A stretch of DNA of 64,000 bases from a bacterium (GCA_026708015.1 JAPOVT010000041.1:1-64000), one strand, 5' to 3'. Counted from the stretch's first letter, positions 25,829 through 35,590 are shown. Notes: generated by a model not told the origin, from the letters alone. Made by a program: numbers and translations.

Positions 25829-28202
25829 TGATGTCAACCGAGGTGGCAATGATTGACTGCCGGTCGTAGGAGGTGGTGTCCCCGGTCAGCTCCACTGGTG
25901 CTTCCCGCATGTTGAGGTCGAGGGAAGAACCGCCCACCCGGAACGTGAATGCTCCCGGCTCAGTGGCCAGAGCCATATCGAGGCCGTGGAAGGCCAGCCG
26001 GCTGGGGTGGACTGTAAACGTGACGGTGCAGGTCTCCCCGGCAGGGATGGGGACTCGGGCGAAACCGATGAGCTCGCGGATCGGCCGAGCTACAGAAGCG
26101 ACTTCGTCGGTCACATAGAGCTGTACGACTTCGTCGCCGTCGTGTTGGCCGTTGTTGGCGACAGGAACCGAAATCGTGGTGGCTTCGGTTGTCGAACCGG
26201 CCACCACCGAAGGCTCGCCATATTCGAATGTCGTGTACGACAGACCGTGGCCGAACCAGTAGAGCGCGTCGGTGTCGCGGTCGACATAGCTGCCGTAGAA
26301 CTCTGATCGATCGCCGCGCCGCCGCATGTCGTGGTGAAGCGGGATCTGCCCGACATGAAGGGGCAGCGTGACCGGGAGGCGGCCCGACGGGTTCACCTTG
26401 CCGGTCAGCACTTGGGCGATGGCCGAGCCGCCCTCTTCGCCGGGAAGGATCGACCAAATGAGGGCGTTGGCAGTCGCAGACTCGGCCTCGAGGGTATGTA
26501 CCCGGCCGCTGATCACCACTACCACCATCGGTGTGCCGGTCGCCGCTATTCGAGCCACCAACTGCGACTGCACACCGGGGAGGCTGAGGTCGGTGGCGTC
26601 ACGGGCTTCCCCGACGGTCGCGTCAGCAACCAGCCCGGAGCGGGCGCCCACGCAGACGATGGCCACGTCGGCTGACTCTGCGGCGGCGATCGCTTCGTCG
26701 ATACCGGATGCGTCGTCGCCGTCATCGGCGCACCCCACAGCATGGATGACCTCGGTGTCAGGCAACGCAGCCCGCAGTCCGTCCAGCGGCGTCACATGGG
26801 GGGTGAAATGCGGTCCCGGGGAGAACGTGCCCCCGGCTTCGGGCAGTTGGTCGACCCCCTGCTCCAAGCCGAGGGCCTCCATGGCTTCGAGCATTTCTGC
26901 ACTGCGATTCTGGTAGATGATCTCCAGGTGGGTCGGATAGTGGTAGTCGCCCTGGAGGAGGCGGGGATCATTGGCATGGGGGCCGATGACTGCCAACTTT
27001 GACATCGACGGGCTGAGGGGCAGCACGCCATCGTTCTTGAGCAGGATCACTCCTTCAGCCGCGGCCCGGCGGGCCAGCGCTCTCTGGTCGGGCGTGTCGA
27101 ATACCGCCAACGCGGCATCAGCGTCGACGTAGGGGTTCTCGAGCAAGCCGAGCTGGATCTTCTGGGCCAGCACTCGGGCACAGGACTCATCGATGATTGA
27201 CTCGTCGATTCGGCCTTCTCGAACTGCGGTGGGCAGGTGTTTGTAGCAGTCGAGTGCCGGCAGTTCGACATCGAGTCCCGCACTGAGCGCTTGGATGGCT
27301 GACTCAGAGGGATCTGCGGCGGTCATGTGGTTGAAGTGCAGCTGCATGACTGCGAAGTAATCGGCCACCACCGTGCCGGCAAAGCCCAGCTCGCCCCGCA
27401 GGAGATCAGTGAGCATCGCCCGGCTGGCCGCCACGGGCACTCCGTCGATGGACGAGTAGCTGTTCATGATCGACGCCAAGCCGGCCTCGCGGATGGCGGC
27501 TGCGAACGGCTCGGCGTAAACCTCGCGAAGCTCCCGGCCGCCGAGGTGAACCGGCGCCTGGTTGCGGCCGCCCAGGGAGTACCCGTAGCCCAAGAAGTGC
27601 TTGCCGGTACACACCACACCGTTGGCCAAATCGTCGGTCTGGAGCCCTTTCACATAGGCAACGCCCATCCGGGCGCACAGCTCGGGGGACTCTCCGTAGG
27701 TCTCCTCCACCCGGCCCCATCGGGGGTCCCGGGCGACATCCAAGACGGGGGAGAGGTTGTGGCGGGCTCCGACGGCGGTCATTTGGGTGCGGATCACCTC
27801 TGCGACCTCGGCCATCAGGTCCACATCCCAGGTGGCGGCCAAGCCCAGCCCCTGGGGAAAGGTGGTGGCCCCACGGTGAAGGAATCCGCCGACCCCCTCC
27901 TCATGGATCACCGCGGGGATTCCCAGTCGAGTGCGTTTCACCAGTACTTGCTGGATGTCGTTGCCGAGCTTGGCTGATTCGTCAGCCAGCAATCCGGTGC
28001 TCGCACCGATTCGGGTGACTTGGCCGATGCCATCGGCCAGGGCCTCGGCCGCATGGTCAGCGTCGAAGGCCTCGTCTTGCACCAGAGCAGTAAGCCAAAC
28101 CGTCCCGAGCTGGGCCACCTTCTCCTCCAGAGTCATGCGCCCCAGGAGGTCGGCAACTCGGTCGTCGATGGCTGCGTTCGGATCCCGGTAGGTCTCAGTC
28201 AT
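25824..28202 (-). CDS. Glycoside hydrolase family 3 beta-glucosidase-type enzyme
   Basis: A 792-residue GH3 enzyme without signal peptide, so probably cytoplasmic. The N-terminal barrel has EEGVGGFLHRGATTFPQGLG, RDPRWGRVEETYGE, KHFLGYG and the nucleophile Asp in TVVADYFAVMQLH. The C-terminal alpha/beta domain carries AVIGPHANDPRLLQGDYHY. A fibronectin-III-like domain closes the protein (DEVVQLYVTDEVASVARP, ELIGFARVPIPAGE). It would release beta-linked glucose or xylose from small glycosides. It is followed upstream by the VOC gene on the same strand. Confidence 0.93.
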   Translation of the reverse strand: MTETYRDPNAAIDDRVADLLGRMTLEEKVAQLGTVWLTALVQDEAFDADHAAEALADGIGQVTRIGASTGLLADESAKLGNDIQQVLVKRTRLGIPAVIHEEGVGGFLHRGATTFPQGLGLAATWDVDLMAEVAEVIRTQMTAVGARHNLSPVLDVARDPRWGRVEETYGESPELCARMGVAYVKGLQTDDLANGVVCTGKHFLGYGYSLGGRNQAPVHLGGRELREVYAEPFAAAIREAGLASIMNSYSSIDGVPVAASRAMLTDLLRGELGFAGTVVADYFAVMQLHFNHMTAADPSESAIQALSAGLDVELPALDCYKHLPTAVREGRIDESIIDESCARVLAQKIQLGLLENPYVDADAALAVFDTPDQRALARRAAAEGVILLKNDGVLPLSPSMSKLAVIGPHANDPRLLQGDYHYPTHLEIIYQNRSAEMLEAMEALGLEQGVDQLPEAGGTFSPGPHFTPHVTPLDGLRAALPDTEVIHAVGCADDGDDASGIDEAIAAAESADVAIVCVGARSGLVADATVGEARDATDLSLPGVQSQLVARIAATGTPMVVVVISGRVHTLEAESATANALIWSILPGEEGGSAIAQVLTGKVNPSGRLPVTLPLHVGQIPLHHDMRRRGDRSEFYGSYVDRDTDALYWFGHGLSYTTFEYGEPSVVAGSTTEATTISVPVANNGQHDGDEVVQLYVTDEVASVARPIRELIGFARVPIPAGETCTVTFTVHPSRLAFHGLDMALATEPGAFTFRVGGSSLDLNMREAPVELTGDTTSYDRQSIIATSVDIS

Positions 28203-28220
28203 GGGGGCCCTTGGTGTCGC

Positions 28221-28640
28221 TCAGACCTTCTTGGGGTCAGGGATGCCGGGGCGGGTGCCCTCTTTGTGCTCGACGAATTCGATGAGATAGCCGTCGAAGT
28301 CCTTCACATAGGCCATGATCACCGGCCAGCGGTCGAGATGGGCGGGTTCCATTACCGACTCGCAGCCCGCGTCGATGGCTCGCTGGTAGAGCCGCTCGCA
28401 GTCACTCGTGTTGATGTAGATCTTCCACATTGCGGTGCCCATGTCGATGGGACCCTCGTTGTCGAGGTGCTGAGCCAACTGGAGTCGGGAACCGCCGTGA
28501 GGCGACTGGATGATCGCCTCGAGGGCACCGGGAATCTCCAGGCGGTGCTGGAGCTCGAGCTCGCACACGTCCACCCAGAACTCGAGAGCTCGGTCCATGT
28601 CTTCGACGTTTATGCAGTATTGGGCGAGTATTTGGGTCAT
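28221..28640 (-). CDS. VOC-family (glyoxalase/bleomycin-resistance fold) protein
   Basis: A 139-residue protein with two beta-alpha-beta-beta-beta units: ILAQYCINVEDMDRALEFWV at the start and MWKIYINTSDCERLYQRAI in the second half. The end reads VKDFDGYLIEFVEHKEG with the usual Glu metal ligand. The first-strand ligand position holds Cys (QYCINV) rather than His. It could be an isomerase, lyase or dioxygenase subunit; no substrate is apparent. It probably shares a transcript with the GH3 gene, 18 bases downstream. Confidence 0.82.
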   Translation of the reverse strand: MTQILAQYCINVEDMDRALEFWVDVCELELQHRLEIPGALEAIIQSPHGGSRLQLAQHLDNEGPIDMGTAMWKIYINTSDCERLYQRAIDAGCESVMEPAHLDRWPVIMAYVKDFDGYLIEFVEHKEGTRPGIPDPKKV

Positions 28641-28757
28641 AACGGCCTCCTTGATCGCAACGGTGGCGGGCTACTCGTGATTGCCGGTGTGACAGTACAG
28701 TGTGGAATGGCGCTCACGTTGGCGTAAGCAAGCCGCAATTCAAGAGGGAGGCGACCC

Positions 28758-30047
28758 ATGCCCAGCCCCGTCGCAGGCGTAGACCAGAGCAACGCCCCTT
28801 ACATCATCGTCTCATCCGACACCCATGCCGGGCTGTTCGTCGAGGATTATCGGGAATACCTCGAGTCGGCGCTCCACCCCGAGTTCGACGAGTGGCTGGT
28901 CACCCGCCACCAGCATCGGGCCATGGTCGAGGAGCTCAACGGCGAATATGTCGAGCAGTGGGAGCGCGAGAACGAGATCGGACTGAAGGGGGCCTACGAC
29001 CCGGAGATCCGCGACAAAACCCTTGATGCCGACGGCGTCGCCGGGGAGATCATCTTCGCCGACGGCGACGCGGTAACCGGAATGGAGGCCCCGCCGTTCG
29101 GAGCCGGCCTGTCGGCCGGACAGATCACCGACTCGCGGCGCGCTTGGGCTGGGGCTCGGGCCCACAACCGCTGGCTTGAGGAGTTCTGCGCCACCAATCC
29201 GCCCCGCCGAGCCGGAGTCGCCCTGGTGCCGATCACCCACAGTATCGACGAAGCGGTGAAGGAGATCGAGGCGCTGGCTGGCAAGCCGGGCATCAGGGGC
29301 ATCATGATCCCCACCATGTGGCACGAGCACCCGTCGTACGGCCACGAGAGCTACGACCCGGTGTGGGCCGCTTGTGCCGAAGCCGGACTGGTGGTACACA
29401 CTCACTCCGGAGAAGCCGACACGCCGTCATACAACGAGAACATGGCCCAATACATGCTCGAGGTGGCGTTCTGGACCCACCGACCTCTCTGGCAGCTCCT
29501 GTTCTCCGGAACCTTCGACCGCCATCCCAACCTGCGCTACGCGCCGGTGGAGTGCGGCTCGTGGTGGCTGGGCGATCTGCTGTTCAAGGCCGATGCCATG
29601 TTCGGCGGGCGCAACTGGAAGGTGAAGAAGATGAGCTCGCGCACCAAGGGGCTCATCCAGAGGCTGCCGTCGGAGTACATCGGCAGCAACGTGTTCATCG
29701 GTGCCTCCACCATGAGCAAGGTGGAGCTGCGGCGGCGCTACATGAATGGGGTCGACGCGCTGATGTGGGGCACCGACTACCCCCACCCCGAGGGAAGTTG
29801 GCCCAACACCATTGAGCGCCTCGAAACCGATTTCCAGGAGATACCGGTCGAGGAAACCCGCTTGTTGCTCGGGCTAAACGCGGTGCGGTGTTACGACCTA
29901 GACATCGACGGGCTGTCCAATATTGCCGGCCAAATTGGCCCGACTCCCGAACAGCTCAACCAGAACCTCGATCTGCGGACCGACCCGAACGCCATACGCG
30001 AGGCCCGGTTCTGGTTCGACGACTACAACATCGAGTGGCCTGATTGA
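28758..30047 (+). CDS. Amidohydrolase-related metal-dependent hydrolase (amidohydrolase 2 family)
   Basis: A 429-residue TIM-barrel hydrolase. SSDTHAG near residue 17 is the first metal motif (DxH). VVHTHSGEADTPS is in the middle, and WGTDYPHPEGSWPNT near residue 338 supplies the last Asp. Family members act as decarboxylases or hydrolases on aromatic or lactone substrates. The start ATG 28758 has GAGGGAGG seven bases upstream. It faces away from the VOC gene and is followed by an MFS gene. A relative at 62627 is broken. Confidence 0.88.
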   Translation: MPSPVAGVDQSNAPYIIVSSDTHAGLFVEDYREYLESALHPEFDEWLVTRHQHRAMVEELNGEYVEQWERENEIGLKGAYDPEIRDKTLDADGVAGEIIFADGDAVTGMEAPPFGAGLSAGQITDSRRAWAGARAHNRWLEEFCATNPPRRAGVALVPITHSIDEAVKEIEALAGKPGIRGIMIPTMWHEHPSYGHESYDPVWAACAEAGLVVHTHSGEADTPSYNENMAQYMLEVAFWTHRPLWQLLFSGTFDRHPNLRYAPVECGSWWLGDLLFKADAMFGGRNWKVKKMSSRTKGLIQRLPSEYIGSNVFIGASTMSKVELRRRYMNGVDALMWGTDYPHPEGSWPNTIERLETDFQEIPVEETRLLLGLNAVRCYDLDIDGLSNIAGQIGPTPEQLNQNLDLRTDPNAIREARFWFDDYNIEWPD

Positions 30048-30080
30048 TCCAGTCGAAGCAGTTGCGCTTCTCGTGTTTGA

Positions 30081-31262
30081 ATGAGCCGCCTGGAATTCGA
30101 TCGGGCTGATGGCAGAGCCCTTCGGGCAGTCGCCGTCCAGTTCTTTGCCAACGGTGCACTGTTTGCGTCGTTCGTTCCCCGGATGCCTGAAATACGAGAC
30201 CGGGTGGAGATCTCGGTAGCTGGCGTGGGCGCCTTGCTGTCCATAGCCGGCGTATTCGGTTTGGCGGGAAGCGCGGTCGTCGGTCACGCAATATCGCGGT
30301 TCGGCACCCGCGGGGTGATGATTGGTGCCGGGGGTTTGCTGGCGATGTCGTTGGCGGTGGTAGGGCTGGCTACCACGCCTGCTGTGCTATTGGTGGGATT
30401 GGCGGCGATGATGGTATTCGACGTCATGGTCGACGTTGCCATGAACATGCAGGGTTCGTGGCTGAGCGCCCGACGGCACGCACCGGTGATGAACCGGCTC
30501 CACGGCCTGTGGAGCTTGGGCGCTCTCGTTGGAGGAGCAGTCTCTTCGCGAGTTGCCGCGGCTGAGGTTTCGCTCACCGCGCATTTACTGGTCGCGGCCA
30601 TGGTGCTGCTGGCCCTGCTCGGGTTTGTCGGGCCGGGTCTTCTTCGAGTTGACGAAACGCCTGAGCCAACACCCGAAGAGGGCAAAAGGGCTGTCATTGC
30701 CCAGCGAAGCCTCAGGACCCTGGCCATCTTCGTGGTGGTTGGCTTCTCAGCTGCGGCGATGGAGTCGACTTCCTTTGACTGGGCCGCTTTTCGCCTCACC
30801 GACGATTTGGGCACTTCAGCGGGATTCGCGGCCCTCGGCTATGTGGCGGTGATGGGGGGCATGACCGCGGCGCGATTTGCCGGCGACTGGGCCAGCGTCC
30901 GCTTGGGCAACAGCAGGCTGGTAACGCTGTCGGCCTCCATGGCTGGCACCGGGCTGGCAGTGGCGTCGCTGGTGCCGAATCGATATGTCGTTGTGGCCGG
31001 CTATGTCGCGGCCGGGCTCGGGATTGCCGCATTGCTCCCCTCCGTGTACGACGCGGCGGCAAAACGTCCCGGTCGGCCAGGGGCAGGGCTCGGCGCGCTT
31101 ACCGGTGGACTGCGCACTGCCATCCTGGTCATCCCCTTCGTCATCGGAAGTATCGCCGGTACGGGGCTAGACATCGGCGGAGCGGTGGCGATCGTGGCGC
31201 TTCCTGCCACCGTGATCTTCCTTTCGACGTCAGCGAGAGTGCGAGTGGCCGCTCACCGCTAG
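30081..31262 (+). CDS. Major facilitator superfamily transporter
   Basis: A 393-residue membrane protein with about twelve hydrophobic segments and the usual 6+6 arrangement. The short loop after segment 2 (HAISRFGTRGVM) matches the MFS A-motif position, and the equivalent in the second half is FAGDWASVRLGNSRLV. It resembles the YbjJ/FucP-like group. The substrate is not known; its place between an amidohydrolase and a lactonase suggests uptake or export of a catabolic compound. The stop converges and overlaps with that of the next gene in a shared CTAG. Confidence 0.88.
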   Translation: MSRLEFDRADGRALRAVAVQFFANGALFASFVPRMPEIRDRVEISVAGVGALLSIAGVFGLAGSAVVGHAISRFGTRGVMIGAGGLLAMSLAVVGLATTPAVLLVGLAAMMVFDVMVDVAMNMQGSWLSARRHAPVMNRLHGLWSLGALVGGAVSSRVAAAEVSLTAHLLVAAMVLLALLGFVGPGLLRVDETPEPTPEEGKRAVIAQRSLRTLAIFVVVGFSAAAMESTSFDWAAFRLTDDLGTSAGFAALGYVAVMGGMTAARFAGDWASVRLGNSRLVTLSASMAGTGLAVASLVPNRYVVVAGYVAAGLGIAALLPSVYDAAAKRPGRPGAGLGALTGGLRTAILVIPFVIGSIAGTGLDIGGAVAIVALPATVIFLSTSARVRVAAHR

Positions 31263-32155
31263 GGGTCAATCCAGGGGAAGATGGGTTCAGGACGGCCCTG
31301 GACACCGACGTCAAGGGCCAATAGCTCGCCGGGCTGGAATCCGTCGCGCCCCGGCTCGGAGGGCACAGTGCCGCCTGCCCCAATTGTGGTGACGAATAGG
31401 GTAGAGAGATCTGAGCCTCCGAAAGCAGGCATCGATGGCTTCTGCACTGGTAGCTCAATGCGACGGTCAACCACGCCTTCTGGGATTACGCGGATCACGG
31501 CCCAGCCATAGACCGATGCTGACCAGTAGCAGCCGTCGGCATCGACACAGGCTCCATCCGGCTTGCCAGGCAGATTCGAATAGTCGAGGAAAACCCGCTC
31601 GGTGGTTGCCTCCCCGGTGTCAGAGTCGTAGTCGAATACCAGAACACGGTCGGTGGGGGTATCGGCGAAGTACATGCGCCGGCGCTCAGGGTCGAATGCC
31701 AATCCGTTGGTGACCCCGATATCTGAACGCAGGGTTGTGGCATCACCGTTGGGATCAACGCGGTAAAGGGTTCCTGTCCACTCCCCAGCACTGGTGTCGG
31801 CGTACATCGAGCCGACTACGTACCGGCCGCCAGGGTCACAACGGCCGTCGTTGAGCCGATTGCCGGTACCTGCCTTTTCGAGCCGACGCCAACCAACGGT
31901 TTCGCCGGTTGCCCAATTGAGGACAACCAATTCGTGCTCGCTGGCCACCAGCAACCGGTTGGGATCGGTGGTGAGAACGAATGATCCAGGACGTCCGGGA
32001 AGTGCCTTCGACATGGTGGCACCAGAGGATGGGTCCAATCGATGGATGGCACGGCCATCGATGTCGGCCCAGTACAACGCCTGAACGCGTTCACTCCACA
32101 CCGGGCACTCTCCTAAGGCCGCGGGAGCGTGACCGACAGCCTCAATCATGGCCAT
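31259..32155 (-). CDS. SMP-30/gluconolactonase (LRE) family lactonase
   Basis: A 298-residue six-bladed beta-propeller hydrolase. Metal-binding positions are visible as LGECPVWSERVQALYWADI with the Glu, GNRLNDGRCDPGGRYVVGSM with the Asn and Asp, and VTNGLAFDPERRRMYFADT. The end has the family NLPGKPDGACVDADGCYW. It would open sugar lactones such as gluconolactone. ATG 32155 follows GGAGGG by four bases; the longer frame is not family-like. It is divergent from the SnoaL-like gene, with a LacI-type operator between them. Confidence 0.9.
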   Translation of the reverse strand: MAMIEAVGHAPAALGECPVWSERVQALYWADIDGRAIHRLDPSSGATMSKALPGRPGSFVLTTDPNRLLVASEHELVVLNWATGETVGWRRLEKAGTGNRLNDGRCDPGGRYVVGSMYADTSAGEWTGTLYRVDPNGDATTLRSDIGVTNGLAFDPERRRMYFADTPTDRVLVFDYDSDTGEATTERVFLDYSNLPGKPDGACVDADGCYWSASVYGWAVIRVIPEGVVDRRIELPVQKPSMPAFGGSDLSTLFVTTIGAGGTVPSEPGRDGFQPGELLALDVGVQGRPEPIFPWIDP

Positions 32156-32169
32156 TGAGCCCTCCGACG

Positions 32170-32198
32170 TTGACAGCTTGACGACGTATTCATATCCT
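32170..32198 (+). promoter_or_regulatory. Promoter with LacI-type operator in the spacer (divergent lactonase/SnoaL region)
   Basis: TTGACA (32170-32175) and TATCCT (32193-32198) are 17 bases apart. Inside the spacer at 32179-32192 lies TGACGACGTATTCA, which fits the palindrome TGANNACGTNNTCA with the central CG typical of LacI-family operators. On the other strand TTGCTG (32213-32218) and TATGAA (32189-32194) could drive the lactonase, and the operator overlaps that -10. The layout is the same as at 33225. Confidence 0.7.
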
Positions 32199-32231
32199 CC
32201 GATCAGTTTGACCAGCAAAGCCGGAGCAACC

Positions 32232-33200
32232 GTGAAGGGATTCGACCCCAAATTCAGCGATCCACCCGACTACATCCTTGGCATCACCAAGGAGATTTGG
32301 GAGGACCGCGGCGTGGACGCCCTCCATCGCTATTACGCGCCCAAGGTGATCGTCCGCTCACCGGATGGTGTGGTGGTCGGAAACGAGGAAGTCATCAGCG
32401 CCACATTGGCCACCCTTGCTGAGTTCCCCGACCGGCAGCTTCTCGGCGAGGACGTCATTTGGAGCAAGGACGAGGACGGCGGTTTCTTGTCTTCACACCG
32501 CATCTTCTCCACGGCAACCCACCTCGGCGACGGCGCCTACGGGCCGGCCAGCGGAACCCGCTTGCGGTACCGGATCATTGCCGATTGCGCCTGTCGGGAG
32601 AACCAGGTCTACGACGAGTGGCTCATCCGCGATCAAGGGGCGATCGTCCGGCAACTTGGCATTGACCCTAAGCGGTTCGCCTCCGATCAAATCGCCAATG
32701 AGGGAGGATTTGAAGGGGCAAACCCCCCCCTTGCTCCCGCTGACGACGTTGAAGCTATCTACCGGGGATCGGGGAACGACCATGAGGTTGGTGTCGTATA
32801 CGCCGAAGCGCTTGAGCAGATCATGCAGGGCCGTTTAGCCGTGGTTCCCGAAGCATTTGACCGCGCGGTCCACCTTGAGCTGCCCGGTGGGGAGGTCGGT
32901 CACGGCTGGGGCGATGCCGATGCGTTTTGGCTCGGGCTCCGCAGTGCTCTCCCCGATGCCTCATTCCGCATTCACCACCAGATAGGGCGAAGTGATACCG
33001 GGATGGCCCCCCGAGCTGCGTTGCGCTGGTCGCTGGATGGGACTCATGATGGGTGGGGGGCTTTCGGAGCGCCATCCGGAGCACCGATCCATGTAATGGG
33101 GCTGAGTCACGCCGAGTTCGGGCCCTGGGGACTGCGGCGGGAGTACGTGCTTTACGACGAGACCGCCATTTGGAAGCAGATTCTCTTGCATACCGGATGA
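32232..33200 (+). CDS. Two-domain SnoaL-like (NTF2-fold) protein
   Basis: A 322-residue protein with two NTF2/SnoaL-like halves. The first has ILGITKEIWEDRGVDALHRY and YAPKVIVRSPDGVVVGNEEV. The second begins near residue 200 (NDHEVGVVYAEALEQIM, RAVHLELPGGEVGHGWGDAD). GTG 32232 with GGAG upstream is the likely start; the frame extends to 32148, but that part overlaps the operator region. NTF2-fold proteins of this type include cyclases, isomerases and dehydratases, yet no catalytic residues can be named. It is the first of three such proteins in this cluster. Confidence 0.7.
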   Translation: MKGFDPKFSDPPDYILGITKEIWEDRGVDALHRYYAPKVIVRSPDGVVVGNEEVISATLATLAEFPDRQLLGEDVIWSKDEDGGFLSSHRIFSTATHLGDGAYGPASGTRLRYRIIADCACRENQVYDEWLIRDQGAIVRQLGIDPKRFASDQIANEGGFEGANPPLAPADDVEAIYRGSGNDHEVGVVYAEALEQIMQGRLAVVPEAFDRAVHLELPGGEVGHGWGDADAFWLGLRSALPDASFRIHHQIGRSDTGMAPRAALRWSLDGTHDGWGAFGAPSGAPIHVMGLSHAEFGPWGLRREYVLYDETAIWKQILLHTG

Positions 33201-33224
33201 GTCGCCCCGGCAAGATCTGGCGGT

Positions 33225-33253
33225 TTGACATAATGACAACGTATTCATATGGT
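33225..33253 (+). promoter_or_regulatory. Promoter with LacI-type operator in the spacer, upstream of the regulator gene
   Basis: TTGACA (33225-33230), 17-base spacer, TATGGT (33248-33253). The spacer holds TGACAACGTATTCA at 33234-33247, differing by one base from the site at 32179. Transcription would start about 33260, two bases before the GTG of the regulator, so the mRNA is probably leaderless. The arrangement implies autoregulation. Confidence 0.75.
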
Positions 33254-33261
33254 CTCGGTCC

Positions 33262-34314
33262 GTGGGGGCCAAGCCAGAGGGGGCATCCTCTGCTGAGGTG
33301 CGGAACCGGCAGCAGGCCAACCGACGGGTGACGTCGGTTGATGTGGCTGCGGAGAGTGGCGTGTCGCAAGCCACTGTTGCCCGTGTCTTTTCCTCGCCAG
33401 ATAAGGTCTCGCCCGCGACCAGGGAGAAGGTCCGCGCCGCGGCAGAGCGGTTGGGCTACGTGCCGAACGCCATTGCTCGCAGCCTCAAGTCGCAGCGAAC
33501 CAACATTGTGGGGGCGGTGGTTCCGGCTTATGGTGAATACTGGCAAAGCGTGCTGGCCGAGTTCTCCCGCCAGTTGGCTCAACGGTCGTACCAGCTCCTG
33601 CTATTCAGCTTTACGAAACCAGATGATGTCGATGGCGCCCTCTCGTCGGTAGCCCAGTACCGCCTCGACGGAGTCATCCTGGCATCGGCCACCATAGGTC
33701 AGTCCCATCTGGGCAGAATGCAGTCGTCGGCGCTACCGGCAGTGGCCTTCAACCAGCCGGCTGCTGAGGGTTTGGTTCCGTCGGTCTCGGTCGACAATGA
33801 AGTGGGCATGGCCGAGTTGGCTCGCCATTTGGTTGACACAGGAGTCGGGACCGCGACGTACATCGGTGGAGTTTCATCGGTATCGACGGACCAGATCAGG
33901 TACCGAGGGGCTGTGCAGGAGCTAGCTGAGCACGGCATCGCGTGTCCCTACATTGAGGCCGGTGCCTATACCTATGACGCCGGCTATAAGGCCGCTGGCC
34001 AACTGGCCCAACGAGACAATTTGCCCGAAGCGGTGATGGTCGGCAGCGACGAGGTTGCGTTCGGGGTGCTCGACGGCCTGGAGAATGCGGGAGTATTCGC
34101 TCCTCGTGACCTGCTTCTCACCGGATTTGACGGCCTCCCGCAAGCAAGTTGGGCCGGCTACGACCTCACCACCCTGGTCCAGGCCACAGATGTGCTCGTA
34201 GCCCAGGCAATCGATGTGCTGCTCGGTTCTAGCACTGCCGCCGATCGGCCGGCTTCAGTAATGGTGCCGGGGACCATTCGCTACGGAGAGACTACGAGGA
34301 AGACAGATGCCTGA
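33262..34314 (+). CDS. LacI-family transcriptional regulator
   Basis: A 350-residue regulator. The helix-turn-helix is [20 protein letters not shown] at about residues 22-41, with the hinge helix [19 protein letters not shown]. The periplasmic-binding-type sensor domain follows ([59 protein letters not shown]). It would bind a sugar or related metabolite and release TGANNACGTNNTCA sites. Two such sites lie at 32179 and just in front of its own gene. Its stop overlaps the next start by eight bases, so it leads the catabolic operon. Confidence 0.93.
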   Translation: MGAKPEGASSAEVRNRQQANRRVTSVDVAAESGVSQATVARVFSSPDKVSPATREKVRAAAERLGYVPNAIARSLKSQRTNIVGAVVPAYGEYWQSVLAEFSRQLAQRSYQLLLFSFTKPDDVDGALSSVAQYRLDGVILASATIGQSHLGRMQSSALPAVAFNQPAAEGLVPSVSVDNEVGMAELARHLVDTGVGTATYIGGVSSVSTDQIRYRGAVQELAEHGIACPYIEAGAYTYDAGYKAAGQLAQRDNLPEAVMVGSDEVAFGVLDGLENAGVFAPRDLLLTGFDGLPQASWAGYDLTTLVQATDVLVAQAIDVLLGSSTAADRPASVMVPGTIRYGETTRKTDA

Positions 34315-35590
34315 GGCTCTCAAGGACGCGACGGCAAAGACCGCACACGGCACCGATCCAGAACTGGCTGAGCGAGTCCGCCTTCTGATCGCTGACATTG
34401 AAGTCCGCGGCGAAGCCGCGGTGAGGGAGATGTCCCGTGAGTTCGACAACTGGGATCCAGAGCAATTCCAATTGACCTCCGAGCGGATTGAGGAGGTCGT
34501 TGCCGGCGTCGACCCGGGCACCCTCGACGACATCCGCTTTGCCCAGACCCAGATCCGGAACTTTGCCCAGGCCCAGCTCGACTCAATCGGCGACACCGAA
34601 GTCGAGACCATGCCTGGCGTGGTTTTGGGCCACAAGAGCATCCCGGTGGGCTCTGTCGGCGCCTACGTGCCGGGCGGACGCTATCCGATGGTGGCATCTG
34701 CTCACATGAGTATCCTGACGGCCAAAGTTGCCGGAGTGCCGAGGGTTGCAGCCTGCACACCGCCAATCAACGGGGGAGTGCCCGCGGAGACGGTAGCGGC
34801 GATGCACTTGGCCGGTGCTGATGAGATCTACCTTCTGGGGGGAATCCAGGCAGTAGCGTCTTTAGCGTTGGGCACGGAGTTCGTGGATTCCGTTGACGTT
34901 CTGGTCGGTCCCGGAAACGCCTTCGTAGCCGAAGCCAAGCGACAACTCTACGGCAGAGTCGGGATCGATCTTCCGGCTGGTCCTACCGAAACGCTGCTGT
35001 TGGCCGATGACACCGTGGACGGCGAGATCTGCGCCATCGATCTTCTGGGTCAGGCTGAGCACGGCCCAACCTCACCCGCCGTGTTGCTCACCACATCTCG
35101 CGAACTAGGGCTTGAGACCCTTGCTGAAGTTGATCGCCAGCTCGAAACCCTGCCAACGGCTGACATCGCCTCACGGGCGTGGGCCGACTACGGGCGGGTC
35201 ATCGTCTGCGAGGACAAGGCCGAGATGCTGGCCATGGCGAATGATCTGGCGTTCGAGCACGTTCAGGTCATGACCTCCGACGACGACTTCTTCTTAGAGA
35301 ACATGACGAACTATGGCGCCCTGTTTCTGGGCCCGATGACCAATGTGTCCTATGGCGACAAGGTGATCGGCACCAACCACACGCTGCCCACCCAGGGCGC
35401 GGCTCGCTACACCGGTGGGCTGTGGGTCGGAAAATTCATAAAGACCGTCACCTACCAGCGAGTCACGAACCCGGAATCGAGCGTCCTCATCGGGGAATAC
35501 TGCAGCCGGCTGTGCGCGATTGAAAACTTCGCCGGGCACCAGGCTCAGGCTGATATCAGGGTCAGACGGTACGGCAGGGCCGAATCATGA
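34307..35590 (+). CDS. Histidinol dehydrogenase-family enzyme, catabolic paralogue (HpsN-like)
   Basis: A 427-residue zinc- and NAD-dependent dehydrogenase of the HisD family. Typical segments are [66 protein letters not shown] and [20 protein letters not shown]. No other his genes are near. The C-terminal [20 protein letters not shown] resembles sulfopropanediol dehydrogenase HpsN as I remember it, more than biosynthetic HisD. So it likely oxidises a primary alcohol to an acid in catabolism of a polyol or sulfonate. It overlaps both neighbours in a tight operon. Confidence 0.85.
   Translation: MPEALKDATAKTAHGTDPELAERVRLLIADIEVRGEAAVREMSREFDNWDPEQFQLTSERIEEVVAGVDPGTLDDIRFAQTQIRNFAQAQLDSIGDTEVETMPGVVLGHKSIPVGSVGAYVPGGRYPMVASAHMSILTAKVAGVPRVAACTPPINGGVPAETVAAMHLAGADEIYLLGGIQAVASLALGTEFVDSVDVLVGPGNAFVAEAKRQLYGRVGIDLPAGPTETLLLADDTVDGEICAIDLLGQAEHGPTSPAVLLTTSRELGLETLAEVDRQLETLPTADIASRAWADYGRVIVCEDKAEMLAMANDLAFEHVQVMTSDDDFFLENMTNYGALFLGPMTNVSYGDKVIGTNHTLPTQGAARYTGGLWVGKFIKTVTYQRVTNPESSVLIGEYCSRLCAIENFAGHQAQADIRVRRYGRAES

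Noticed and set aside
34307..35590. Naming the dehydrogenase hisD
   Set aside because: The gene is in a catabolic transporter operon without other histidine genes.
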